From Takashimella koratensis (Eukaryota; Basidiomycota; Tremellomycetes; Trichosporonales; Tetragoniomycetaceae), in NCBI GenBank assembly GCA_003116875.1, contig BCKT01000009.1:806001-870000 (forward strand): a stretch of DNA of 64,000 nucleotides, read 5' to 3'. Made by a program: the position numbers and the translations under genes. This document shows, one piece after another, positions 46,606 to 57,930 of this stretch. Under the pieces are notes generated by a model. It made no database searches, was not told the origin of the DNA, and worked only from the letters and a program-made list of their open reading frames with translations. How positions within the stretch are numbered: position 1 is the stretch's first letter; the number at the start of each line of letters is the position of its first letter.

Positions 46606-49279
46606 TTACTTTGGTTTCATCTGGTCATACAGGTCAAAGATCTCCGCCCGCAACTGCTCCACCCTCTCATCAAAGTGCGCCTTCATCTCTGGTATATCTT
46701 TCCCCATCTTTTCCCACTTTTCCGACTCTTCAAGTTTCTTGCTGATCTTCTGTCGAATCGATATATCTGCGTCGCTTGCCGTCACGGATGCCGGATTGTT
46801 CCTTTCACCAGTCGAGACGACCGGAACGGTGATGCTCGAAGTTGACGTGTCGGGCTCAGATGGGGAAGCCTGCTCTTGGATCGAGGAGAGAGTTGAATCG
46901 GCAGAGATTGGGAGATAGGATTGAGAACCGTTCATTTCGATTGTTGGCGTTTCCGACACAGGTCGCTCTAGGTGTGTTATGGTTGCCGCATGGACAAGGG
47001 GACCGGGTTCACTGTCTTCAAAGATAGATGACTCTCGAGATTCATCGGTCAAGTCCGAATCCGTCGACTCCGCCCCGGTCTCCGTCGTCAACGTGGTCGA
47101 CGCTTTGTCGGCTCCTGCGCTCAGCACCTCTAGGTTTTGATTCTTCTTCGGATAGATGTAAAGCCCGCTGGTTCTCCAATGATAAAACACGGCGATACGC
47201 AACGAACGTTCAGCCTTTTCGACAGCGCGCTGGACGAACCGCTCGCAATCAGCGTTGCCATCTCGTTGTGCCTTGGTGGTCAAGTGTTCGAGGTGTTTGG
47301 GGAAGTCAAAGAATGCAACTGCCTTCGGTTTGTATCGTTTACGCTGCTTTTTGGACGCCTTCAAATCGGCAACTCGTTTCGATCGGCGAATCTCGTTGTC
47401 TTCATCTAGGTGGGCAGTCGATGATCGGGTACGCTTAGGTGGAGGGACCTTGGTCTTGGCGGTGGTGTTGATCTTCGTCTGAGTTTCTGTCGAAGAACGA
47501 TTAGTAGACGCGATCGGCTTCGATCCAGATTTCGATCTGGTTATCCTGATCCCGGGCATCCCGACTTCCTCAGCGTCGCTACCGTCATCCACCCGTAATA
47601 TCATTGTCTCTTGATCGGGTGTCAAGTCCACATCCAACTGCTGCAAAGCCTCGCCGTCTTGCGGCCGGTCGATATCCATAGCGTTGCTTGCGTTTCGGGG
47701 GTCTATGGATGGCTTCGTTTGTCCGTGGGCTTGGCTGCTGGGAACATCGGACGGGGCACTGGATCGTTTCGAAGGCGGTAGCTTCACTGAAGGCTTCGGA
47801 GGAGTTGGAGTCGAGCGCTTGCTTCGGGAAGATGTCGAGGTTTCAACGACGACAGGGGCTCGCAGGTATGACGGCCTAGTAGGGGGTGTAGAATCGTGCC
47901 TCGTCTTTTGATCGGGTTGAATCGAGTTGTGTGGAGCCGGAAGATCTAACTTGATCGTCTGAGACGACGGCGTGGGTTTCGATTGTCCTCGTGCACAATC
48001 CCTTGGAGCAGTAGTCTCAGATGTCGAAGCCACAGTGGTCGACCCCACCGGATTGGGCACCGCAGCGACCAAGCGCACACAGTCGATACCCAACCCGTCT
48101 TCGGCCCAAAGGAACCGGACTGCGTGATATCCTTGATCCCTCAGCCCCTTCGACAACGTCTTCTCCAGTTCTTTCCGTGATCGAATGAATTGAATCCGGT
48201 CTATGGACCAGCACTCTTCCCCCACCTGGTCACGTCTGGAATCGAGACCATTGTCAGCGCCTACAGGTATAGCATAAATGCGAACTGATAATGACTCACG
48301 GGATCGTTACCACGCGGCTGGTGTCTGAGGGGGACGGATCGGAGGGCGGGCTCGGGGAGTCAGAGAGCTGGTGAATAACTGGCTTCTTGTCTACCCTCTC
48401 TTGGTCCTTGTCCACGGGGTCCCGCTGGCGCATTGACTGTGTCGCCGGTGAGATCTTTCGCGTCAAGTCGGACGAGGGGCGCGGCTCAAGGGGGGTCGAC
48501 GAAAGGGTTTGGAAAGATGCAACAGGGCTGGGTGGGAGATCATGGTTGATGGGTAGAACGGGTCTGCTCGGCCTCGTCTTGGGCCCGGAGGCAGGCGGCC
48601 GAGACGCAGATGACTCGGTCGAAGGTGGGTTGTTCTTCTGTCTGACCTCGCTCTCTCCGCGAGTCGTAACGGATGTCGGTAGAGTGGATTGGAGCTGGGG
48701 ATCGGGTTGACGCCATCGAGAGGACTGGCTGCTTACCGAAAGAGGGTTTGGAAGAGTCGGTAATGCCAGCGGGGATGCAGGGTGTGGGGGAAAAGAGACT
48801 GTGTCACTCCGCGTGGGCGGCTTTTGATTGACAGGTTGAACCGAATGGCGACGATATTGTGATGGAGAGGGTGGGCGACGAACACTCTTGTCTGCGTCGG
48901 GAGGTAAGAGTTCACCAGATACTCTTTCGGCTCGCCTCTCAGTCGATGGTCCCCACCGCCCGCCAAATCCCGATCGAGAGGAATAACGACCGCCCTCGAG
49001 AGTCGATCCTGAAGCTACATCATATCTTCTCGATCTCGCTGGTTCACGGTCATCCGGAGAAAGGGCCCAGGGTCTCGCAATGGGTAAGTAGAGCTCCTCC
49101 ACCCGCGGAGGCGAGGTCAATCGATACCATGGGTCGGGTCGGTAGTACCTCCCTTCGAAACGACTTTGACGGATGGGTACTGGTGCTGATCGTCCAAAGC
49201 TGTTCCTTCTGCCTCTGGCTAGTTCTCCATCGTTGTTATTGCCGCCGAAGAAGCTCTCAGCTTGCGGGCGGGGCGGCAT
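46606..49279 (-). CDS. Array-2 gene D (869 aa)
   Basis: Two exons, 49279-48300 and 48235-46606, closing at 869 codons. The start MPPRPQAESFFGG leads into an Arg/Ser/Tyr/Gly-rich N-terminus and ends SRVVTIP at the phase-2 intron. Exon 2 begins RDQVGEECWSID, with the first module (VRFLWAEDGLGIDCVRL), a Ser/Thr/Pro linker with NAMDIDRPQDG, the second module (FPKHLEHLTTKAQRDGNAD to GLYIYPKKN) and the coiled coil (SEKWEKMGKDIPEMKAHF) ending FDLYDQM. The second module and coil are the closest to gene C, so C and D look like the youngest pair after F and G. Its N-terminus lacks the GR.VSS.DPRI motif found in A, C and E. Confidence 0.72.
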
Positions 49280-49724
49280 GGTCGAGAGCGAGGCAAAGAA
49301 GTGATTGGAGTATCAGAGATAGTATGAGAATACGAGGGGGGTGGATCTAGTGGGTGGTTAAGATGTTGGACGAGGACGCCGGCAAGGTCAGCGATGAGTC
49401 AAACCGGGAGGGCAAAGGTATTTGTCAGACTCCAGGGTGGAGCCCGGTTGATGTGTTTCTCTTCTCCTCCTACGCCTCCTTTCCTGCCCCTTCCCCTTTC
49501 CCCCACCTCCCTCAGTGATGGGAGGATTGTCCCATCGGTACGTGTGTCTTTCCCTGATGGCCGAGAATGATCAACTCGCACAGTCCGTCTCCAGGTGTCG
49601 TGCGTCGTGTGGCGTGTGGCGTAAAAACATCCTGACTTCTGAAACGAGCCATGGTAAACGTTTTTGTTCGAAACCAAGGGCAAATACATATTCTTATTCT
49701 CCTATTGTTTTTTGCACAAGCGTA
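49280..49724. other. Spacer between array-2 genes D and E
   Basis: About 445 bases; no gene supported. Confidence 0.4.
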
Positions 49725-52700
49725 TCAACTATGGAACGCAGAATCTCTCATGGCCCGGACCTCTGCATGAAGGTCAAAGATCTCTTCCTTCGTCCTACAA
49801 ATCTCATGGAAAATAGCTACTTGGTACCCGGGATGCTCTTTCTCTAAATCCTGCAATTCCTTCAGCTCCCTGAGCTTGTCTTCTATCCGTTTATGAATGC
49901 TAACAGTGGATGGGATCGAGACTATGTCGGATTCATTCACATTAGGGCTGGGGGGGGGAGACTTGGTGGTCAACGGAGACAGAGGCGGAGTTGTCTATGT
50001 CCATCTCGCCTTCCTGAATACTTGATACCGATGGCAGCGGAGGTAGAGTTGGGAGTAGGATCTAATGCTGGCAATTCCAGTGCTGGTATCGACTCAGACG
50101 TAGATGGCACGGTAGAGGGAGCAAGACGGGGGCTTGGAGAAAGTGTCCTGAAGGCTGAAGCTAGAGTTTGATGACCTTGCGGTGGTGTGATTCCCTCTCG
50201 CTGCTCCCGAGAAACTGGTCCACCCTCGATTCCCGATGCAGAAGGCGGTTTCTGAGCCGCCTCAGCGAGCCATGTGATAGTCGAGGTCGATGGTACGCGT
50301 AGTATCGGACGAGGTCGCAAACCATCCGCAGGCTGTCTGGATTCCATTGTCTTCGTCGCCGGTCGAGATTGCTTGACTCTTTTGGTTCGACGTGACGGTT
50401 GTTCTGCCCACTTGGCCGTTCTTCTCCTCCTCTCCTCCGCTTTTCGTACTCGACTCTCCAAGAAGTTGGCCGGGTTTTTCCTCGGATACATGTACAGCCA
50501 TCCCCTGTTCTTCCAACTCGGATAGACAGCCACCTTCAACGCCTCTTCAGCCTTTTCGATGGACTCTAGGATGAAAGCTTGACACTCTTGGTGGTTCGCA
50601 CGTTGCGATATGGTTCGGAGTAGGCCTAAGTGATGAGGGATCTCGTGACGTGTTCGGTAGTAAACAGGTTGCTTATCGGGACTGACGATTTGATCCACTC
50701 GTGTTGTGGAGCGAGAGCTCGTAACACCCGCTTGCACGGTCGAAACGGGCTGAGCGGATGTCGCGCCCTCAACGGGTAGATAAAAGGATAAAGTCGTTCT
50801 AGCAGACCCGTCGTACGTCTCAGCCTCCTCGCTTTCCTCGCGACATTCGTCCTCGATATTGTTATCCAACTCGTCATCGCCCTCGTCGTCAAGCTCGTCC
50901 CCAGAGCTATCAGAGTCGGCGGTGTCGTCATCATCGCTTGGCTCGTAGTTCGAGTCCAAGGCGTCCGTGGTGGCGCCCCCGAGATTCGACTCGTGCTCCG
51001 TGAGCCAGGTCTCTGTCGTCGCACGCGTAAGTCGACCAGAGGGTGTAGGTGGCTCAGACTCGGGGTGGATCGGACCGGGAAGAAACAAGTCGGTGGATAC
51101 AGGCTCTGGTTCAGATGTGATTGGAATGAACAAGAGAGATCCAAGGGCAAGCTGGAGGGGGTCGATAGCGTCCACTGAGGTCTCGCCCAGGCGCTGGGGG
51201 TAGTTGATGACACCGGTGAAAGGGACCACGCCGGGCTCAGGACGAGGTGTCGGCGGCGGAGTCGCAGGCGGTGAGGGCTGCACCGTCTCGGATGAACGCT
51301 GGGAAGCGTGCGCCGAGGCCACGGATGAATAGCTTGTTGTAGCTGAGTCTGCAATATCGCCATCCTCTGAGTTTGGCGTTGGCAGAGGTTGACCGAAACC
51401 ACTGGGGATGATATACCCCACGCCTTTGCTTGCCGATGGCATCGCCCCTTGAGTCGATACGCTTGATGTGCCACACGTAGCCATTGCAGGTGTAATCGCT
51501 GTCGTCGAAGACATAGACGGCTTTCGGACTACTTCGGCGTCGCTCTTCACTGGTGGTCGGAAATTGACGTTGATGCCGTCATGCTTCCACGTAAACGTCA
51601 TGTTCTTGAAGCCCCTTTTCGAAAGATCCGCGTGAAGAGCTTTCTCCAATATCACTCTCGCTGCTATCCTCTTGACAGGCTGCTCGGACCAAAAGTCCGT
51701 GGAGACTTCGCTTCTCCTATATCCAGTTAGTAACGAAAAGCAATGTCGAGTTGGTCGTAAGTGGTACTTACCTGATCCAATACGAGCTGGTGGAAGTAGA
51801 GAAAGGGGTCGGTACGCGTACAGGCCGTGCACCTGGAATGACGGGCTTCATGTCCAGGGCTGAAATCTCGACAGGTTCGCCATCGGAGTCAGAGTTGACC
51901 GAGATCGGGGCAACAGTTGGTGGTAGAGTTGTGGACGACTGCACAGCTGGTGGGTGGGTAGCCGCTGGTGACGGCTTTGCGTGAGGGAAGGACTTGATCC
52001 GTGGGTCGTTGCTGGACACGTTTCGACCCATTTTCTGTCTCGGATCGACCGCTGGTTGCAGCGCCTCACCGACGATGTCGTTAGGCTTCGATATGGTAAG
52101 AGTCGAACGGGGATTTGACACCGTCTCCGAAGCCGACGCTGGGACATTGACTGAGATATGAGCGTATGGAATGCCCTTGGCCGGAGTTGTTTGAGATATC
52201 GCTTCAATCTGGCGCTTCATAGCTAGCTTTGGGGATGCCTGTACGCTTCGTACTGGGCGTGCCGAGTCCCGACCCGTGAACGGTGCGGGCTTCGGGGGCA
52301 GAGAGTGGGTTACGTCCCCCAAAGTCGCAGGGCGTGGACCCTCAGTGCCTCGGCTGGGACCGGGTGGAGGAGGGCGAGAGTGTGGGGATGGTGTCGTTGA
52401 CTCAAATCGAGGCGGACCTCGATCAACAGGGCGAAAGGGAGAACGGCAAGACGCTTGAGAGTAGGTTGATTGTCGGTTGTCGGTACGGTGACGAGGGAGA
52501 GGAGAGTGGGAGCGAGGATCTGTCCGAGAATTACGTTGACTCGAGTGGTAGTCGGAGGACCGGCGGGGTGAACGACTTCGGGGCCGTGAGAACTGCCTAG
52601 AGTGGTCGAGAGGAGGGTAGGTATGACGTCGAGGACTGCATGACTGTCGCGGGGATCGATAACCGCCTCTCTCGCTTTCGAGCCATCTGTCCCTCTCGTC

Positions 52701-52793
52701 ACAGCTGTCCCTGCCATCCCATTTGTCCCTTCCATCCCATCTTTCCCTTCCATCCCATCTGTCCATATCTCTGCCCCTGTCTATGTTCCACAT
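49725..52793 (-). CDS. Array-2 gene E, with a one-base frame break at a homopolymer (about 987 aa)
   Basis: Exon 1 52793-51772 (first in-frame ATG, MWNIDRGRD) is Arg/Ser/Asp-rich, contains RWDGR repeats and KMGRNVSSNDPRIK, and ends SSYWIR at the phase-2 intron. Exon 2 from 51716 begins RSEVSTDFWSEQP with the first module (MTFTWKHDGINVNFRP), an acidic linker, and the second module (EIPHHLGLLRTISQRANHQE to WLYMYPRKN). Continuing to the C-terminal coil needs a 49-nt intron at 50062-50110 and one base fewer in the run of nine identical bases at 49950-49958. With those, the chain includes GEMDIDNSASVSVDH and the coil IEDKLRELKELQD to IFDLHAEV. A sequencing error or a real frameshift are both possible. 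The true start could also be in an upstream exon, since ATG-led coding-like sequence exists up to about 53160. Confidence 0.58.
52713..52764 (-). repeat. 18-base tandem repeat coding for (R/K)WDGR units
   Basis: About three copies of an 18-base unit, read on the minus strand as RWDGRE, RWDGRD and KWDGRD, within the disordered N-terminus of gene E. Confidence 0.75.
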
Positions 52794-53669
52794 GTGTTTG
52801 TCACTGTCGTTTCGCTGGGAACGAGATTGGTCGCGAAGAGGGGAAGGGGAGAGATCCACTGGGTCTGGACGGTAATGTCGATCTCTACCTTGTGGATGGT
52901 CTCGAGGGGAGGACGATTTGAGCTGCACCGCGTACTCTCGCGCTCATTATCTTGTCGACCGGGAGGAAAGGAGGTATTGTTACCGGTTGCACTGCCTCTT
53001 GGACCCATCCTTTGGAGCCGGTCACGAGCAAGGTCGGGCGGAGTTACGACTACCGATTGCGAGGGCGATAATATGGGCGCAGGATTGGGTGGTGATGATG
53101 GTGGAAGTAGGTGGAATCTGTCGAGAAGGGAAACGCTAGGGGAGATCGGCGGGGTGGTCATTGCTGAACAAGGATTCAGATCGGCGAGGCAAGGATGATG
53201 GTGGAAGAAGAGGTTACTCATAACCCTACCCCTCGAGTGCCAGTTGTTATAGAAGCTTAGACCAAACCAAACCATGGACGGACAAGGTCAGCGGGCAACT
53301 GAGCGGCCTTGCTACTGGTCACCGTCGGTCACCCCTCTGCTCCATCTAGGAACAGTAGCTAATGATGGCCCACCAACCTCCACCTTCAAGCCTTATCGCT
53401 CAGACCTGAAGAAAGGTCACCTTTCCTCGTACCATCACTTTCTCCTCCGGCCCGACAACATCGCGCCACAACGTCGCACGTGCCTCTGTGCAACAAAAGA
53501 GTCACCTGTCGCACTTCAAGGATGAAACCATGTGCGCTCGGATTTTCTTTCCCTGTCCACGTTCTTATTGTTCCGAAGCATGTAATTTCCCTTTGGGGGT
53601 ATGTCATATATCGAGTCAACTTAAGCCGGCCAGATGTACGTACTCGCCGCGCTTCTCCGCCTCATCATC
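52794..53669. other. Spacer or possible extra 5' exon of gene E
   Basis: On the minus strand, an ATG at about 53160 opens a coding-like frame (MTTPPISPSVSLLDRFHLL...) to about 52920, in a different frame from exon 1 of gene E. A GTACGC donor lies near its end, but I could not fix an acceptor. It may be the true first exon of gene E. The rest is intergenic. Confidence 0.3.
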
Positions 53670-56072
53670 TTATCGTCTCGCCTCTGCCAGTTCTTTGTGC
53701 AACTCAAAGACCTCCTCTTTTGTCCTCTCGATCAAGCTGGTGATATACGACTTTCGATCCGCGAGCTGCTCGTCGTTGCTAATCTCCTCCCACTTCTTCA
53801 AATCGTCGATTTTCGCCGTCAATTGCTTCAAGAGGCTTCCCACGTTCGGAGTGTGGGCGGCGGGGGTTACAGAGATGGACGACGCTTGGCTGGTTTGGGC
53901 AGAAGGGTGGGCTGCGGGCTGATCAATCGCCCCTGGGGATCGGATGTCGGCCTGATTGCGGGATGAAGACGAAGCTGATAGACGACTGTTCTCTTGGCGA
54001 GAAATAGACGAGGTCGGCGCCGTCGATCGAAATGATTTGTGCATATCCTTTTGAGTATACTTCTCTCGGTCTCGAGGCCAGGAGGAATGTACCACCGACC
54101 CCGTGGAGGGAAGGGGTGAGAGCTGTTGTTTTTCGTTCGTCTCATGTCTCGTCATCGTCACTGTATCGGCCGTCTCGGCCACCGAATTTCCACTCTGTTC
54201 TATCTTGCGATACAGGTACACCCATTTGCGGCTCCACGAGTCGATGATTTCAACATTCTGCTCACGTTCCGTCTGCTCGATACACTTCTTGATGAACTTG
54301 ACGCATTCGGAGTTGGCGAGGCGCTGCTTTTTTGTTACCAGCGTGATGAACTCCTCTGGAATTGTGAATCGGGCGAGGTAACACCCGGTCCTGGCGTGAC
54401 GCTTTGGACGCATGGTCGAGGTCTCCTTTTCGCCGTTTGAGTCATAAGAGGAAGGGACAGCGAAAGGGGCCGGGCGTTTCGGTTGGTTTCGTAACTGTTC
54501 CTTGTCGAGTCGTTTTTGGACATTCGGAGGTGGGTTTCGAGAAGATACCGTTGTCGGATCCACACGTGGACCGGAGAGGATCTCGATGTCGTCGTCGTCG
54601 TCTGACGTCTCGTCAAGCGACGAGATACTGCTGGTGTCTATTGAGGCATGATCCTGGTTCATGGGCATCACGGGGTGGTCGACGATACTGGGTTGGTGGT
54701 CGGTGGGAGAGACCGTACGGTGGCGGTCAACTGCGTCCTGGGCCGCTGAGCTATGCGACTTCGGCGGCTCACTGGACTTTTCCGCCGAGGCTGCTGCATC
54801 GACTGAGAGTATCGAGCTGTCTTGTGCAGCGCTTCCCCCAGACTCTGTCGTGTGCCCTTGAGTACTGCTTCGGGCTTGACGTTTCTCCCCTGACGGCCAT
54901 CGCGGGCGTGGTCGGAAGTTGGCGATTGACGATTCGACGACGGCGGTGGGATAATGCCGGATCGCGAATTCTTGGAGACGGGAAGGTGGATTCGTTGTAG
55001 CCAGCGATGTCGACGTGGCCGATGATGGTGCTTCAGGTGCGGTTTTGCGACGCTCATGGCCAAAGGCAAGACCATGTTCCTGCCATTGAAATTTGATGAC
55101 TTGTCGATTGAGCCGAAGGCAATCTCGTCGAATATCTTCCTCGTGAAATGACCTTGCCCGCGCTACTCGTTCTGGTTCAGATGACCAGCAGTCTGATCTG
55201 AGTTTGGTTCTTCTGTCGACTGTTAGATTATTACCCTACCACGTTGTTCGATCCAGAATCCTAGCACTTGTGAGATCACTCACCGTATCCATTGGAACTC
55301 CAGGGGAGGGGCAGGAGCCGAGTGTACCGCGTTTTCGCGGGACACATTGGGCTTGGAAGGGAGGTCTGTAAGGTCCCCATCGTACTCTAGCTCGTCTTCC
55401 TCAATGCCTATGACAGCATCAAGTGGTGTGTCAGCCAGGTGACATCAAATGAAGCAGCCGTGAGCGTGACATAGTTGACTCACGACTCGATTCACCGACA
55501 GGAGGAAGCAACTCTCTGTTCGTGTCACTTTGCTCCGTATGCCATCGAGGTCTCTTCTCGGGAGGCTCGGGGTGGTACGTAACTGACTCCCGGCCCCAAG
55601 ATGCGCGACGATCCCTCTCTACGCTGTCTTGAGTGCGGTCTTGGGTTTTGGACTTTTGCGCAGCGGCCATCTGCCAGGCGATCAACTTTGACGAAGGCTC
55701 CCTGTCCTTCCTGTCTTCAGATCGTCCATGTTCAGCGTTGGACAGGCGATCCGAGTACCTTGCCATGTCATGTAACGGCTGGCTAGGTGTATACGAGCGA
55801 AACCGATCTCGGCAGAACCGACTTCTCTGATCTTGCGAAGATGAAGACGAGCGGTAGGTATCATTGTGCGGAGGTGGGGAAAGAGGGAGAGAGGGGAATG
55901 AGCGAGCTGGGTTCAGATCGAGGGGCCCGTGGTCGTCACGGAGAGAACAGGGGGAGGTCGGAGGAGGTCGGGAGCCCCATCCTTGTCGGTCGCTGGAACG
56001 ATCCGACGTTGGAAAGACTGTTTTCTCTACTCGTCCCACAGGACCATCACCACGACAGTTGCGGCTCTCCAT
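53670..56072 (-). CDS. Array-2 gene F (751 aa)
   Basis: Three exons: 56072-55484, 55407-55284 and 55212-53670, closing at 751 codons. Exon 1 (MESRNCRGDGPVGR...) is Arg/Ser/Pro-rich. Exon 2 is a short acidic exon (IEEDELEYDGDLTDLP) ending PLEFQWIR at the phase-2 intron. Exon 3 starts RTKLRSDCWSSEPERVARAR with the first module (IKFQWQEHGLAFGHE), then a Ser-rich linker with a DDDDIEIL stretch. The second module is divergent (TIPEEFITLVTKKQR to KWVYLYRKI), and the coiled coil (LKKWEEISNDEQLADR) ends VFELHKELAEARR. The three-exon layout with an acidic middle exon is shared with G, H and I, which therefore form a right-hand subgroup of the array. Confidence 0.72.
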
Positions 56073-56429
56073 CCTCTTCCGGGTCGATCCTCGAGTTGAG
56101 GGGAAGTTTCAACTTGGTGTCAATGGTGCAGTAATGCAATACACGTCGGTCATTCGTTGATAATCTCAGCGAGCGGAGTTTCGGATGCCCAGATCCCTTT
56201 CATCACTGTGGCCGTCCTTTGGACAGGGAGCACATGCCTCGAGGTCGCTCACGCACGCGCATCATACTGTGGCGATCGCCTGGGATCAAGTCAGAGGACT
56301 AGTCGAGCTGAAACGCAAGAGATCTCCGAGAGACGAGATGACAACGTATTCGCCACTTTGGTCATGAGTCTGAGCTCTGCGTGTACCATGGACCCATGCA
56401 TACAATCTGCCAATTCCCGACCCTTGCCA

Positions 56430-57578
56430 CTTCGAACGTTCCGCCAACTGCCTATTGAGCTCAAAGATCTCTCCCTTTGTTCTCTCGTGGAGAGATTGTG
56501 GTGATGTGAAGGCCGAGAGTGGCGCTGAGTGGTCTCATTGCTTGAGCTGTTCAGAGGCCGATGCTCGAAGGCAAGACCGTCTGGAGTCCAAAAGAATTCA
56601 GTGATCTCCCGTCCGAGGCTGAAGTGTCTCTGCCGGATGAAATCTTCGTGAAATCGGCGCGATTTTGCCGCCTTCTCAGGATCCATCGACCAACAGTCGG
56701 GCTTCAGCCGTCGACTGCTCTTCCTAACACCCGTCAGTCGGCCACCGATCAGATTTGTTGAAAGTTCCACCGGCAGGTAAGGGTCTGCTTTGTCACTCTA
56801 TGCTATTATGACCATAAGCTTCTTGGTCTCTGGTTGACGCTGGCGCCAGCGGAGTTTCTTCTGACGTTTCACCAAGTTGTTTACCTTGGTGATCAGGTTG
56901 ATGCGGTGACTGTCGTCGTCAAGTTCGTCTACTTCGCCGGCTGTATTGGCGACTACGCCCAGGAGAATGAGTGAGCCAGGAGCACATACCATGCGGCTTT
57001 TCATGACTCACCACTCGATCCCTTGTGCGTCCCGTCACCCGTACAATCTGCGCTCCGCCCTAGGCTCGTTTGACGCGTTCGCCAACGAGGGGTTGTACTA
57101 TCAGCCAGCCAACCCGTCCCTGCCGTATGATATCTTTTCCCGTCACGAGCAATACCTCTTGATGGGAGAGAAGTGGCGTACGAGGGGGCGCGGGCCTTTT
57201 CGCTGCTGCGAGTCTCAGACTCAGGTCGACGCGTGTCGTTGGTCGAAGACTGGGACTGTTTGCAGACGCCTTTCGGGGGTATGATCGACCGAGACTGGAT
57301 TGCCGGAGACGTCGGGCGATCACCTGATGCGGGGGGGACCTCTCGTCCGAGGTCATCGTCAGACCTATGGTGTCTGCTTGGGGGAGATAAAGGGGGAGAT
57401 GGCAATCTAAGAATGGGGTAAGGATCGGTCGAATCACGACGCAAACGATGAGTGCGTGGAGACGTCGGGTCAGGACGAGACTCCCAGTCCTGGCGAGCGT
57501 TGGGACGATTGGATCGAAACTTTAGGGTGTCTTAGAGCGGTCAAATAGCTCTTTTCCACGGTAGCTGCGGCTCTCCAT
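56430..57578 (-). pseudogene. Array-2 copy G, decayed duplicate of F
   Basis: The minus strand from 57578 begins MESRSYRGKELFDRSKTP and then stops; gene F begins MESRNCRGDGPVGR. In another frame the sequence continues DWESRPDPTSPRT (F: GWGSRPPPTSP) and LPSPPLSPPSRHH (F: LPLSPPPHND). A middle acidic piece (GEVDELDDDSHRI) parallels F's exon 2. Next comes a first module (LKPDCWSMDPEKAAKSRRFHE, FFWTPDGLAFEHR), which is joined after only a few residues to a remnant of the coiled-coil end (ERTKGEIFELNRQLAE) in a different frame. The whole linker and second module are missing. Nonsense, frameshift and a large internal deletion make this a clear pseudogene. Confidence 0.8.
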
Positions 57579-57930
57579 GCTACCTTACGCGTCGACGATG
57601 GGATCGATACTAAGACAAATGGTAATGGGATGGGTCGATGATCAAGCTTAAAGCCCAACTGTTGGCGGAGTTTCGAGTACACAGGCCCATTTTATTATTG
57701 CGGCCTTCCTTTGACCAGGGCGTGCTTGACTACGGTCGCGAGCCGGCTCGATCGTGGACACTGTAAGACATGCAACAGATTGCTTTAACAAGGATATCAA
57801 GGTCGTTGAGCGTAAAGGCTTGGATTGGGCCACCAAGTCTACGAGGCTTCGACGAATTTGCATGTGTCTGTCTGTCCAATACTACGAACTAGCGATACAC
57901 AAATGGATCTCATACGCAATGGGAGCTCGT
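57579..57930. other. Spacer between array-2 copies G and H
   Basis: About 350 bases; no gene supported. Confidence 0.4.
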
